A stretch of DNA of 64,000 nucleotides from Alnus glutinosa (lineage: Eukaryota > Streptophyta > Magnoliopsida > Fagales > Betulaceae): NCBI RefSeq assembly GCF_958979055.1, contig NC_084887.1, forward strand, positions 30,109,544 to 30,173,543, read 5' to 3'. A program made the translations under genes and the position numbers. Shown piece by piece: positions 49,187 to 60,301 of the stretch. The stretch's first letter is position 1, and every line of letters begins with the position of its first letter. Below the pieces are notes generated by a model. It did not search any database and had not been told where the DNA came from. It saw only the letters and a list, made by a program, of their open reading frames with translations.

Positions 49187-50086
49187 TTAGTATCGAACCC
49201 AAAGAAGACTTCCTGGAAAGACGTAGTGGCACACAGGAGTTGTTCCTGGCTTGAGGCCGAGAACGCGAAACGCGATGTGGTCGGGTGCAAAGCCAGACGT
49301 GTCCATGTGGCAAATAAAAAAAGCTGTCACTCTTTCTCCATGCTCACCGCCACCCAGTGAAATCTCGAAAACCTTGGTGTCACCCAGATCATGGCAGTAA
49401 AAAACTGCATAAGGGTAAGGCAGATCATGACATGCCACCGTCATTGAAGTTGGCAACTCTTTAACTTCCAGAAAAGTGTAGTTCTGGAGAAGGGTGTTCG
49501 ATTTTGTGAAGCTGGTTGTGCTTACAACTTTGAAAGGGGCTTGCGATCCAAAAATGGCACGCACAGAAAAAGCCATGAACTCTAAGGAGGTGGCACAAAA
49601 CTTCACTTCTTTAATGGGTTTAGATTCACAATCTTCCAGTGCCCTCTTGATTGCTTTGGCTTGGGGAGAATGTTGAGAGATTGAGAAGAGTTGAAGGAGA
49701 TTTGGGAATTCTTCAACTGAGAAAGGAATGGAATCAGCTTCTTCTCTAGGCAAGAAGTGAGGTAAAGAAGAGGGGACTCTGGTTGGGACTTGGATTGTAA
49801 TTGTTTTCCCAACATGTAGGTCATTTATGGTGACGTATCCTAGTTTCGGATCCTCCATCAGCTGCTTCTTTTCTTCTTCACGGCTTCTTGATTGTTGCCA
49901 TTCCTGTTCAGTACTCGTCTTCCTTGCTCCATAGCCACGGTCACACTGCATGCAACACTTACTGAATCAGTGAATGTGGAGAATAGAAGGAATAAACTAT
50001 ACAAAAACCGAAGCATGCATGAGAATATATACCGTCAAGAGCAAAATATTAGATAAGAGAATTAAAGAAACAAATTTGAGAGCCAT
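49187..50086 (-). CDS. BURP-domain protein, secreted (RD22/PG1-beta-like family)
   Basis: Plant-specific cell-wall/apoplast protein family, often stress- or development-regulated. Exon 1 (50086-50033) encodes a hydrophobic signal peptide, MALKFVSLILLSNILLLT. Exon 2 (49945-49187) gives the mature protein; total 270 residues. The BURP core is complete: CH-x10-CH-x26-CH-x25-CH, from CHDLPYPYAVFYCH through FFICH to VCHYVFPGSLLWV, plus an upstream KFCATSLEFMAF. The segment between signal peptide and BURP is short (about 50 residues) with EEEKKQLMEDPKLGY and no long repeats, so it is not a long PG1-beta type. A TATA-rich tract (50114-50127, minus strand) lies about 30 bp upstream of the ATG, implying a very short leader or a different start site. 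Subfamily is uncertain; the family is not. Confidence 0.95.
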
Positions 50087-52274
50087 CTTCCTTCTAATCC
50101 TGAAGGCCCTACTATATATATATATGGCTCCTACTTAGAGAAAATACAAGGGGCTTGTAAAATTACTAGAGGAAAAGATGGTGAGGACGCGGGTGAACCA
50201 GGATATTAATTATATTTTAAAATTGTATTTTTTGAAATAGCAAATTCAAACGGACTCTTAGTACTAGGGACCGCATGCTCGGAGTCCTTCTCTGGTCAAG
50301 ATAGATCATGCTTTTCATCGCTCTCCCGGCCAACACTTCATCCACATGGGCGTGGTTTTGCTCTAGGTAGTCCTCTAATCGTACAAGGAAGCTGATTATT
50401 GCCCACACCTTCTCATGCTTAAGTTTTGAAGAATGCTAGAGCTTATTCTAGTATTTTTTTGGTGTCCATCTGAAAAGATATAAATATAATAAAAATAAAT
50501 TAAAAAATTGCATCCATGTCATTCAGAAGGACATAACTAGATAAATTTTTTAATTACATTTCTATCATTGTAGATTGATGCCAGAAGAACACTAGAAGAA
50601 ACTCTAGCATTTCTCTAAAGTTTTTCACATTCGGTCCGCACCCAAATGAAAAGTCTCGTGCTGACGACCCACTCATTCACTTGGCATTTAGTATGAGTAA
50701 TTCTGAAAATTCCTCGTGTACCTATATGATATCACATGGTAGCCTCGAAAGTGTTGGTATTATTAGGTGATGACGTTTAATTAGTAATAGGTATGTTGGA
50801 TCAACAGTATTGTCCCTTCAACTTGTATGATGAGATTCAGACATTCAGTAAAATGTACATGTTCTTAAGAGATTCTTATGAGTTCTAAGCTTTTTCCTTA
50901 GAGAAAGGGAATCGCCAACTAAATTTTTATTCTATCAAGACCAACAGACGTTACAATCTTACTCGATATGTACCCTCTTTACATACAATATTTCTTAGAA
51001 TTTCTAAGATATTCTACGGAGTAAATTTCCTCAAATATCAAATATTGTTAATTTTAAAATTAAATGATGAATTTATAAACATTTAATTTAATTTTATCAT
51101 ATCAATATTTATAAATTCATCATTTATATATTTATACCCTAAAATTCTAAGAAATTGTGATCTTGTCACACATCCTCAGTGGACAAATGGCAAAAAAACA
51201 AAAAACTCACACTTTGGAGACTGGAGAGGCAGCCTTGGAATTATGTATTCTAATAAAGTCTAGACTCTTGTAGAAAAGCCTATGACATTAAACCTATTTG
51301 TTGTAAACGTATTTACAAAATAAAAAGATGCATGGCCGTTCAAAAGTTGGGAAACTTTATATCTTGTAGGAACAAAAGAATGTGGTTGACAAGCTATATG
51401 GATAACGACCTAAAAAAAGCGTTAGACATATTTGCTTTATCATTCTAAAAGTAATAGTCAATTTAAATTTTTTTAGAATTCATTACGAAGTTTAATTTTA
51501 TTTTGTAATTAAACAATGTGGGACTTAACACTTATGACTATCTCTATAAACTATTCACTCTATATAGACAATAGACTATGACTCATCTATCTAATGTGAG
51601 ATTGGAGTACTGTTACAATATGTACGACATATGTCCAACTCAATTGGGTGGTAAGGTTTTGTGGTCTTTCAATATAGTTCTTATCGTTCCGGACGTCGGC
51701 TAGGTATACTTCTTTTCTAGAATTCTTAAGGTTTTTAATTTTTTTTCCTTAGAGAAAGGGGATCTTGGACTAAAAGTTGGGAAACTTTATGTCTTGTAGG
51801 AAGAACTAAGAAGAGTGTGATTGACAAGTATATGTCCAACTCAAATGGGGCATGCATTGAACTGGAAAAGCAAAATTGTTGTTTTACTGAACCCAGTTGG
51901 ATGAATGCCAAGCTGTACGTCATGCTTTGTCCATTTTAATATCTGAGTTTTTAATTTTATTTTCTAATTTAAGACTTGAGTTGTCATACATTTTCGGTGG
52001 ACAAATGGCAACAAACAAAAAAACTCACATGCATGTGCGGAGAGGCGGGCCGTAACTTGAGAGCCCCACTCGTATGTACGTTAAACAACTTAAATTCATG
52101 AAAGGAAAGGAGAAGCCAACTAGACTAGTCCAAATTTGGGAAACTTTTAGGGCAATAGTAGCAATTATTTTATTTTATTTTTTATTTTTAAATTTAGAGA
52201 ACATTATTAATTTTTTACTTCCTTATTCAAATACACTTCTTAGCACCAACAGCAGCTTCCTTAAATTTCATTTA
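50087..52274. other. Intergenic region upstream of the BURP gene
   Basis: This holds the BURP promoter and AT-rich DNA. Several blocks occur twice: GGACAAATGGCAA...AAAAACTCACA at about 51180 and 51998, AAAAGTTGGGAAACTTTAT at about 51341 and 51773, and TTAGAGAAAGGG at about 50897 and 51749. These suggest an old segmental duplication within the region. I found no gene. Confidence 0.5.
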
Positions 52275-52496
52275 TTTGTATGTAAGTCATTGTTTGTCAA
52301 CAACATAGTGTTTTAAAATGTTTGTGGGTATCATTCCTGGCAAACCCTCACTAGATTTCACTCGTTCTCTAGGAAGTCCTAGAGGTTTAAAAGGTTTGTT
52401 GCATATGCTAAATGCAATCGTTTCTCCCACGAAAGATCATTTTATGTTTTGTTTTGTTTTGCTAAGGGACTAGCAAAGTGTAAGTTTGGGGGTATT
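52275..52496 (+). mobile_element. Truncated 3' internal end of a second gypsy-type element copy
   Basis: These 222 bp are a close match to 56587-56827, the 3' end of the internal region of the element described next, except for a 19-bp gap. They run directly into the left LTR, including the polypurine-like AGTTTGGGGGTATT. An intact element should have host DNA here, so this is the end of another, truncated copy. Confidence 0.82.
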
Positions 52497-53826
52497 TGAT
52501 GAGTGCCAAATATTGCATATGTAGACCCCTTAATCTGCATTTACTCAGCCTTTAGTTTTGTTATTTTCTGAATTTTTTATTAGTTTTGGTATTTTAGTAT
52601 TTTACAGGTCATTGAGAGAAAATAATAGCTTTATGGTAAAAGAAAGCACACTTTGAGAAGACCTAGATGATGTGGTTATATTCAACCAAATCAAGGAAAT
52701 GACTAAATCGGAATTTCTCTAATTGGAGTCAAAATCGGATTAGAATTCAAATTCTGCGCATGTTATATTATTTTGGCCATAATCTTCAGCTCAAATATCC
52801 GATTGAAGTGAATTAAGCGGCGTTGGAAAGCTAGCTCAATTTTCTACAAATCCTTGTGAAATAAGATTTTCCTAATTCGAACTTCTGATATGTCAAAATT
52901 GCCCCGCAATAAAAGACCGTAAATCTGGACGGATTTGGAGTCCTTTTCCTTCTTGGATTGTGTTTTGAGTTTCCTACTCAACTAGGAGACTAACCTCCGA
53001 TTTTAATAGGAATTCTATGGCTTCTAGAATTTGTTTTCTCCCTATAAATAGACCTCTAAGCCTCACGAAAGGGGAGAAGCTAGAGACCAAAATATTCTTC
53101 TCTTTTTAGTTTAGTTTTTCTTTAGTTTAGGATTTATTTTTCATAGCCATGTATAGCTAATTTTTCAACTAAGGTTGAGGATGAAGCCTCACCATTGAAG
53201 AGCAACAATATTTTCATGTAAGTTTATACTATCAAATTTTATTTGGTTTAATTTTTTCAATATTTTACTTCTTTTCAATTTGTGGGATGATTCTTGAATA
53301 TCTTTTGTGATTGAAGGATACATTTGATGATTTGAGATAATTTCACATAATTGATTGCTTCGGTTTTTATTTATCAAAACGTTGGATATTCATTGTGTTT
53401 CGTTCTACAGATACATTTGATGATTTGGTTTAAACCGGATATCTTTTGTGATTTGTGCAAAGAACGGATTCATTGAATGATTTAATGATTGTTTTAAGCA
53501 TAGTAGAACATACATAAGAGTTATATGGTGAGAACTTCGGATGTGTATTGATGAACATGAGAATATGTTGCTATGATTTGGTGGGTGTGGATTCTAAAAC
53601 CTTAGTACCTTTTCTTTTGTTTTATTTTACTTTATTTACTTTATGTTGTTTTTCTTTTTAAAAAAAACAAACGTTTTTTTTTCAAGAACTAGGTTAAGAT
53701 TTAATTAATTTAGTCATAAATTTGTTTTCAAGAACACAGTTCCCTGTGGGATCGACCTCGCACTTGCAAAAACCCTTTATTGCAAACGATTCATGCACTT
53801 GCGAGTACAATTAAATTTTCACATCA
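52497..53826 (+). repeat. Left LTR of the Athila/Tat-type element, 1330 bp
   Basis: The LTR starts TGATGAGTGCC and ends CACATCA (TGATG...CATCA inverted ends). It is followed after six bases by the primer-binding site. It aligns along its whole length with 56828-58152, with a few percent of substitutions by eye, more in the first 200 bp. A TATA-like CCTATAAATAGACC lies at about 53042 and CTCACGAAAGGGGAGAAGC just after it. Confidence 0.92.
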
Positions 53827-56800
53827 AGTTTTTGGCGCCGTTGCCGGGGAGTTGTTTGAATTTTTGAAAATTGTTTTATTTCTAAATTGATTTTATCTTT
53901 CTACTAGTTATAATTAGGATCTTTTTTATTTGCAATTTGTTTTTGTTATTCCTATTTCTAAAAAAAAAAAAAATCTTTTCTTTGTTTTTATTTTCTTTTA
54001 TTGTTATTTTAAAAAAAAAAAAAATTGTTGATGTTTTATGTAGGATATTTGCATGTTAAAAAGTGAAAACGAAGCATGGATTTTTCTTATGATAATTATA
54101 ACAATTTTTCTGCACAACATGTTTCGCCTAGTGGTACGACACCTGCTCCTATCAACTACACTCACAATTTTTATCCACATAAACCATGTTCATATTGCTC
54201 CAATCCTTATCATAGTTCTAGTAATTGTCCATCCTGGGGACGAGACTCCAAATTTTCATATGATCAAATGAACACAAATTTCTCCAGTCCGGGATTTGAG
54301 TCAAATTCCAATGTTTAAAATTCGGACTGGAGCAACCATTCTGATTTTTCGTGGCAAACTCAAGCCATGGGAAATTGTGCTCCCCAATACCATGATCTGC
54401 ACCATCCCGAGTATCAGCAGTTCGATTACCAATCTTCCAATCCTTTATCCTACAATTATCCGGAACCAACATTATCATTTGAAGACACAGTCAAAGCATA
54501 CATTTAGACAAGCAACCGAGATATACAAGAGCTTCAGAAGGTCACCATGAGAAATAACCAGATTATGCAAGAGCTTAAACAGAGTAGGCAAGAGCTGAAG
54601 AATGCCACTATGAGCAATAACCAGGCTATGCAAGAGCTTAAGACCGCCTTTATAAGCGATAGCAATAATATACAGAATCTTGCCAAGATACAAGCACATA
54701 TCGATTATCTGGTTGCTGAATTCAACAGAATGGAGGAAGAAGAGCTTCAAAGTCAGCTGATGGCTGAAGGGCATTACATGATTGATGAGGATGATGCTAG
54801 CCATTCTTGTCATGAGAATGTCCCTGACACCATCATACTCGAGAGTAATGAAATTGATAACAATGAGGAAGAAGGAAAATAGGAGCAAATTGAGCACAAT
54901 GAGGAAGAAGGAAAAGAGGAGCAAATTGAGCACATAGAGGAATAAGGAAAAGAGGACCAAATTGGGCACAAAGAGGAGCAAATTGAACACAGAGACCAAA
55001 TTGAGCACATGAAGCAAGCTGAACATAAAGCAAAAATTGAGCCCCCAACAGATACAAGTTTGTCCAATGACAAGGAAGTGAGTACTGAAGCTCATTCCTT
55101 CATCATTGTCCCTTTTGAGACACTTCAGGAATCCAAAGCTTTAATTCTTCAATGTCTCAAAGAGCCATCATATGCCAAGATTCTCAAGGATTTATGCAGA
55201 CAAGTGCACAAATCTAGGAATCATCAGCCCAAGCAAATATTTCCAAGCAAGCAAGTTGGCTACCTACGATGGCGAAACATCCTCCTAGAGTGCTATCAAA
55301 TTTTAAAGAAGAAAGGGTGGAAGAGATTGGTTAGACATCCACATGATCGAGGAAGGTATGGTAATTTTTTTTTTTTTTTCTGCATTTAATTTCTAAGTTC
55401 TTTTTACTTTTTCATTTAATTTATTGTTATTTTGTTTTTGTTTCTGACAATAATTAACCTTTTGATGTTTGTTTTTATGAGAAAATATTGCTGTTAATTT
55501 TGTTGACAGGTGTTTTGGTGTTTAAGTTTGGGGGACGCCCTGGCCTTTTTCATACCTTGATGTTTCCTTACTTCTGGTAATGTATTTCTATACTACACAT
55601 TGAGGACAATGTGTAATTCAAGTTTGGGGGTATGGAAAAACACTCTGTCTATTTGTTTGTTTGTTTATTTGTGTTTTTGTTCATAAAAAAAAAAAAAAAA
55701 AAATTGTTTGTTTATTTGTCTTTTTCGTTTTAAAAAAAAAAAATTCAAAAAAAAAATAAAATAAAATTTGTGCTAGGTTGTTGTTTGAGCATGATTACAT
55801 CGTAACTGTGGTTTTTATGTCATTGGTTTGTTTAACATGTTGAACACTGCATGTCATTAAAATCTGAATCTTTTGACTCATTTGTTGGATTAGAGAGACT
55901 TCTCTTGTTTGGACTATTTATCACAAGCACATTCGCATTGGTTCTGTGAGGTATGAGCTTTGAATTGAGGAATGTATGTCTTAAGATTTGTAGGATGATT
56001 TGTTTATGAAATCTTGGCTTAAATTCAAAAAAAAAAAAAAATGCAAGAAAAAAATAATCATAATAAAATCATCAGTTTGAGTTCTCATTGAGTAACCGGG
56101 CCTCTTGCCTCACTAAGCATTAAGTGTTCGCGTCAAAAGATGAGAAATTCAATTTGGTTGATTGTATGGTTAGTTTGGCTTCGTAACCTTTTTGACTTGA
56201 GTAATTAAGCTCATAGAGATGTTTCTACATCTAGTGCCCTAAAACCATCTGGTTTGGGAGTCACTGGCCCAACACTCATTACATGGGTCAACTAGAAAGC
56301 TTAAGGGAGTCAAGCATTGCACAACTTACGTAAAAAAAAAAAAAAAAAAAAAAAAACTGATTTTAAGCCTTGGTTGTTTCATCTTATGAAGATTCCTATG
56401 AATTTTGGGGTACACAAACTTTGAGAAAAATTGAAACCTCATGAGTCTATGTTAATCTCACTTTGCACACATTTGAATTTGAGTTGTCTCAATTTTCCAG
56501 CTATGTGTTGAATGATTTTTGATATCCGAATTATGTGAGTGTGATGTTCACTTTGTTAAGCCGTCTCATGATGTGTGAACCATGTGTTTGTATGTAAGTC
56601 ATTATTTGTCAACAACATAGTGCATTAAAATGTTTGTGGGTATCATTCCTGACAAACCCTCACGAGACTTCACTCGTCCTCTAGGGAGTCCTGGAGGTTT
56701 AAAAGGCTTGTTGCATATGCTAAATGCAATCGTTTCTCCCACGAAAGAGGATTTAAGTTTCAAGCTTTCATTTTATGTTTTGTTTTGTTTTGCTAAGGGA

Positions 56801-56827
56801 CTAGCAAAGTGTAAGTTTGGGGGTATT
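53827..56827 (+). mobile_element. Internal region of a non-autonomous Athila/Tat-type Ty3/gypsy element
   Basis: It opens with TGGCGCCGTTGCCGGGGA (53833-53850), complementary to the 3' end of plant tRNA-Asp, the primer used by Athila/Tat-like elements. It contains a gag-like frame (54076-55389), then about 1.4 kb of non-coding DNA with A and T runs. The phrase AGTTTGGGGG recurs at about 55526, 55621 and 56813; the last immediately precedes the right LTR and is the likely polypurine tract. No protease, RT, RNase H or integrase is present, so it depended on another element. LTR to LTR the element is 5656 bp. Confidence 0.9.
54076..55389 (+). pseudogene. Gag-like frame of the retroelement, broken by four stops
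   Basis: One continuous reading frame of about 437 codons starts at ATG 54076. It is interrupted only by in-frame stops at 54316, 54505, 54880 and 54943, with no frameshift. Near the N-terminus is a CCHC zinc knuckle, CSYCSNPYHSSSNC (C-x2-C-x4-H-x4-C, from 54187). A Gln/Glu-rich coiled-coil region follows (LKQSRQELKNA), then a Glu/Gln/His repeat (EEQIEHxEE). The C-terminal block EPSYAKILKDLC matches the PSYAKFLKDLC signature of Athila/Tat gag-pol. The zinc knuckle lies N-terminal to the coiled coil, the reverse of the usual gag order. Confidence 0.8.
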
Positions 56828-58152
56828 TGATGAGTGCCAAATATTGCATATATAAACCTCTTAATTTGCATTTACTAAGCCTTTAGTTTTGTTATTTTCT
56901 AATATTTTTTGTTAGTTTTGATATTTTAGTATTTTACAGGTCATTGAGAGAAAATAATAGCTTTATGATGAAAGAAAGCACACTTTGAGAAGATCTAGAT
57001 GATGTGGTTATATTCAACCAAATCAAGGAAATGACTAAATCGAAATTTCTCTAATTGGAGTCAAAATCGGATTAGAATTCAAATTCTGCGCATGTCATAG
57101 TATTTTGGCCATAACCTTCAGCTCAAATATCCGATTGAAGTTAATTAAGCGACGTTGGAAAGCTAGCTCAATTTTCTACAAATCCTTGTGAAATAGGATT
57201 TTCCTAATTCGAACTTCTAGTATGTCAAAATTGCCCCGCAATAAAAGACCGTAAATCTGCACGGATTTGGGGTCCTTTTCCTTCTTGGATTGTGTTTTGA
57301 GTTTCCTACTCAACTAGGAGACTAACCTCCGATTTTAATAGGAATTCTAGGGCTTCTAGGATTTGTTTTCTCCCTATAAATAGACCTCTAAGCCTCATGA
57401 AAGGGGAGAAGCTAGAGACCAAAATATTCTTCTCTTTTTAGTTTAGTTTTTCTTTAGTTTAGAATTTATTTTTCATAGCCATGTGTAGCTAATTTTTCAA
57501 CAAGGTTGAGGATGAAGCCTCACCATTGAAGAGCAACAATATTTTCATGTAAGTTTATACTATCAAATTTTATTTGGTTTAATTTTTTCAATGTTTTACT
57601 TCTTTTTAATTTGTGGGATGATTCTTGGACATCTTTTGTGATTGAAGGATACATTTGATGATTTGAGATAATTTCACATAATTGATTGCTTCGGTTTTTA
57701 TTTATCAAAACGTTGGATATTCATTGTGTTTCGTTCTGCGGATACATTTGATGATTTGGTTTAAACCGGATATCTTTTGTGATTTGTGCAAAGAATGGAT
57801 TCATTGAATGATTTAATGATTTTTTTAAGTATAGTAGAACATACATAAGAGTTGTATAGTGAGAACTTCGGATGTGTATTGATGAATATGAGAATATGTT
57901 GCTATGATTTGGTGGGTGTGGATTCCAAAACCTTAGTACATTTTCTTTTGTTTTTATTTTACTTTTTTTACTTTATGTTGTTTTTCTTTTTATAAAAAAT
58001 CAAACGTTTTTTTGGAACTAGGTTAAGATTTAATTAATTTAGTCATAAATTTGTTTTCAAGAACACAATTCCCTGTGGGATCGACTCGCACTTGCAAAAC
58101 CCTTTATTGCAAACGATTCGCGCACTTGCGAGTACAATTAAAATTCACATCA
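56828..58152 (+). repeat. Right LTR of the Athila/Tat-type element, 1325 bp
   Basis: Same ends as the left LTR (TGATGAGTGCC...CACATCA). The next bases, AGTTTTT, also match the first seven bases that follow the left LTR, then similarity stops. The bases flanking the LTR pair (TATTT before, AGTTT after) do not match, so there is no target duplication for this pair. Confidence 0.92.
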
Positions 58153-58850
58153 AGTTTTTTTGCATTTCTGCCATAAAACACATCTTCGAAAACCTCCGGA
58201 CAACCTTCTCTTCATGAGTTACCGGGTAGCCGCCACAAGAGGAGACGCCACTGTGCACAGTGGCGTGGTCGCCACACGAGGAGAGGCCGCACCCTGCGGC
58301 CTCTCCTCGTCACTGCACCAGGTGGCCTGCAAGTTGCAATAGCAGCAACCTTATTTAGGTCGCTACTGTCCTAGAAGACGGCGGCCCATAGGGGTCGCCA
58401 AGCGGTGGCCTCTTTTGGCTGCCGCATAAAGTTCTGGCTAAGGAAGGTGGCCGGCCATGGTGAAGGAAGGAAGGAGAAGAGTCAAAAGACTAAAAAAGAA
58501 AAAAACGATGCAGATGCAAAGGTGTTTCCTGGTCAGTTTTCGAGTTAACGGGTTAGGTTTGTTCCAATTCGGGTAGGGTTTCAAAGTGGGCTGAAGGTAT
58601 TTAGGGTCACTAAGTGGGCTGACCTGAATGGGCCAGACCAATAAAAAAAGAAAAAGAAAAAAAAAAGGCTCATTTAAGTGGGTTGACCCGGTTTGGGCCA
58701 ACCCTATACAGCAACCCAAATGATTGACCCAATTTTATTTTGAATGTCGGGCCCAACCCAATTAAATGAGTTGACCTGGTTGGATCAGCCCAATATAGCA
58801 GCCCATTACAATAGCCTTTAAATAAAATAAAAGGTTGGGCTTATATGAGG
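58153..58850. other. GC-rich palindromic segment and low-complexity flank of the retroelement cluster
   Basis: This includes two strong palindromes (58245-58310, see next entry), sequence rich in GGTGGCC/GCCGCC, and a stretch rich in GGGTTGACC/GGGCCCAACCC motifs (about 58540-58800) typical of old plant LTR DNA. No gene was recognised. Confidence 0.5.
58245..58310. repeat. Two adjacent perfect inverted repeats in GC-rich DNA
   Basis: A perfect 22-bp palindrome at 58245-58266 is centred on CTGTGCACAG. It is followed by a hairpin with 16-bp perfect arms (ACGAGGAGAGGCCGCA at 58276-58291 and its complement at 58295-58310) and a 3-base loop CCC. Both sit in a roughly 200-bp GC-rich island within AT-rich DNA. 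Confidence 0.95.
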
Positions 58851-58992
58851 TTAACTTGGGACCTTCATGTCCATAAAAATGCCAAGTTTCAAACCATTCA
58901 GCTATGCTTAGTTTTATGTTTTCTTATTAAGATTTTATTCTCTTTATTATTTACAGTGATATGTATTAAAATTATTGTTTCTTTAATACATG

Positions 58993-58996
<4 letters not shown>

Positions 58997-59047
<51 letters not shown>
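58997..59047. repeat. (TA)n microsatellite, about 25 units
   Basis: Uninterrupted TA tract followed by a shorter AT run. Confidence 0.95.
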
Positions 59048-59049
<2 letters not shown>

Positions 59050-59099
59050 TTTATATATATAAATTGCTTGGTGCTTAGGCCTAAGAATAATTAACAATA

Positions 59100-60296
59100 T
59101 CATATATGCTGGCGTGTTTACAGTAATATCCAAGAATGCAATGTCTAGAAAAGTTCTGGTTAGGAAAGTCTTGGGATTTAAGTGTGTTATTGTGATCCCC
59201 CTCACTTTCTTGGGAACTCACCTGGTTGTACCTTGGAGAATGCTGTTTACCCCATTTCAGTATTGATTTGTTTTATTCCTATGACTATTTATGAGCATTT
59301 ATAAAGTTGTTAGATGTTAATGAAGTCGCAATTATTATGATAATTTTGGGAGAGCTAAAGCATCCTAATTTTGAATGATAATTGTATCAAGATTACACAC
59401 ACGTAATTATCATAATAATTTTGGGAGAGCCACAGCATTCCATTTTTTTTTTATTGATAATTAAATCAGGATTACACGTATGAACATCGTAAAGAATTTT
59501 ATTAGATGTTCATGAATTGCAGTGTAATTATTATGATTTTGGGAGAGCCACAGCATCCTAATTTTATAATAATTACATAAAGTTCGTACACATTTGAACT
59601 TCATATAAAAAAATTAACATCATGTTGTAATTAATTCATAAATTTAATTGCTTATCCCCACTGAGACGTTTTTATTTTTATGACTTAATTAGAATAAGAT
59701 AACAAATTTAGCATTAAAAGTAAAGTTTCTCTTAGGCCCATAGGTACGGAGAATTTTATTTATTAATATTTAAATTTATTAGTCTTATTAATAAATGGTA
59801 AATTTCATGCATGATGCAACCTATGCCCACAGGTAGGTTGAAATTTACTATTTACTATTAAATTGGCATTGGTTAATTTAAAATAAAGTTACTTTATAGC
59901 ATTAAAGTATTTTTTTTTTGTTTATTGTTTTGGTTATTGCAGTTATGCCTATCATTCTACTTTTAGTAGTTGTATGTTCCAATACTTAATGCTAGTAATT
60001 TTGATTAAAAAAAAAAAAGAAGCTTTAAAGTAAAACCTTTTACAGTCTCAAAAGTGTTTGTAATCCCATTATGGGAATGAATGATATGATAAGTTAGTTT
60101 AAGTCCCTAAATGTTGAGATTTTTTAAGTCATTCTTGGTATATTTTATTTTGAATTTTCCCTTCTGATTATGGTATTTTATCTTGTGGCACACATAAGGA
60201 TAATTGGTTAGTTAAAGGAACTTCTGACCATGTGTGTTCAAGAAGATGAGAGAATCTATAAAGTCTTCACATAATTACTCATGTTAAGGAAAATAC
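59100..60296 (+). mobile_element. Probable 5' part of a Ty1/copia element (LTR and start of gag), decayed
   Basis: A block ATNATTTTGGGAGAGCCACAGCATCCTAATTTT occurs in three variants (about 59330, 59410 and 59530), each followed by AT-rich sequence, as in some plant copia LTRs. A region near 59930-60260 has no intact frame. It is assigned to the copia element by position, since copia protease, integrase and RT remnants follow after the nested solo LTR. LTR borders were not found. Confidence 0.45.
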
Positions 60297-60301
60297 CAAT
60301 T

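Noticed and set aside
53189..53377. Reverse-strand 62-codon frame found almost identically at 57520-57708
   Set aside because: The near-identity comes from the two LTR copies; there is no independent evidence of coding.
54475..55095. 206-codon reverse-strand frame with Leu/Phe-rich repeats
   Set aside because: It is the complement of the Glu/Gln-rich repeat of the gag-like frame; apparent hydrophobic segments arise from reading GAG/GAA codons backwards.
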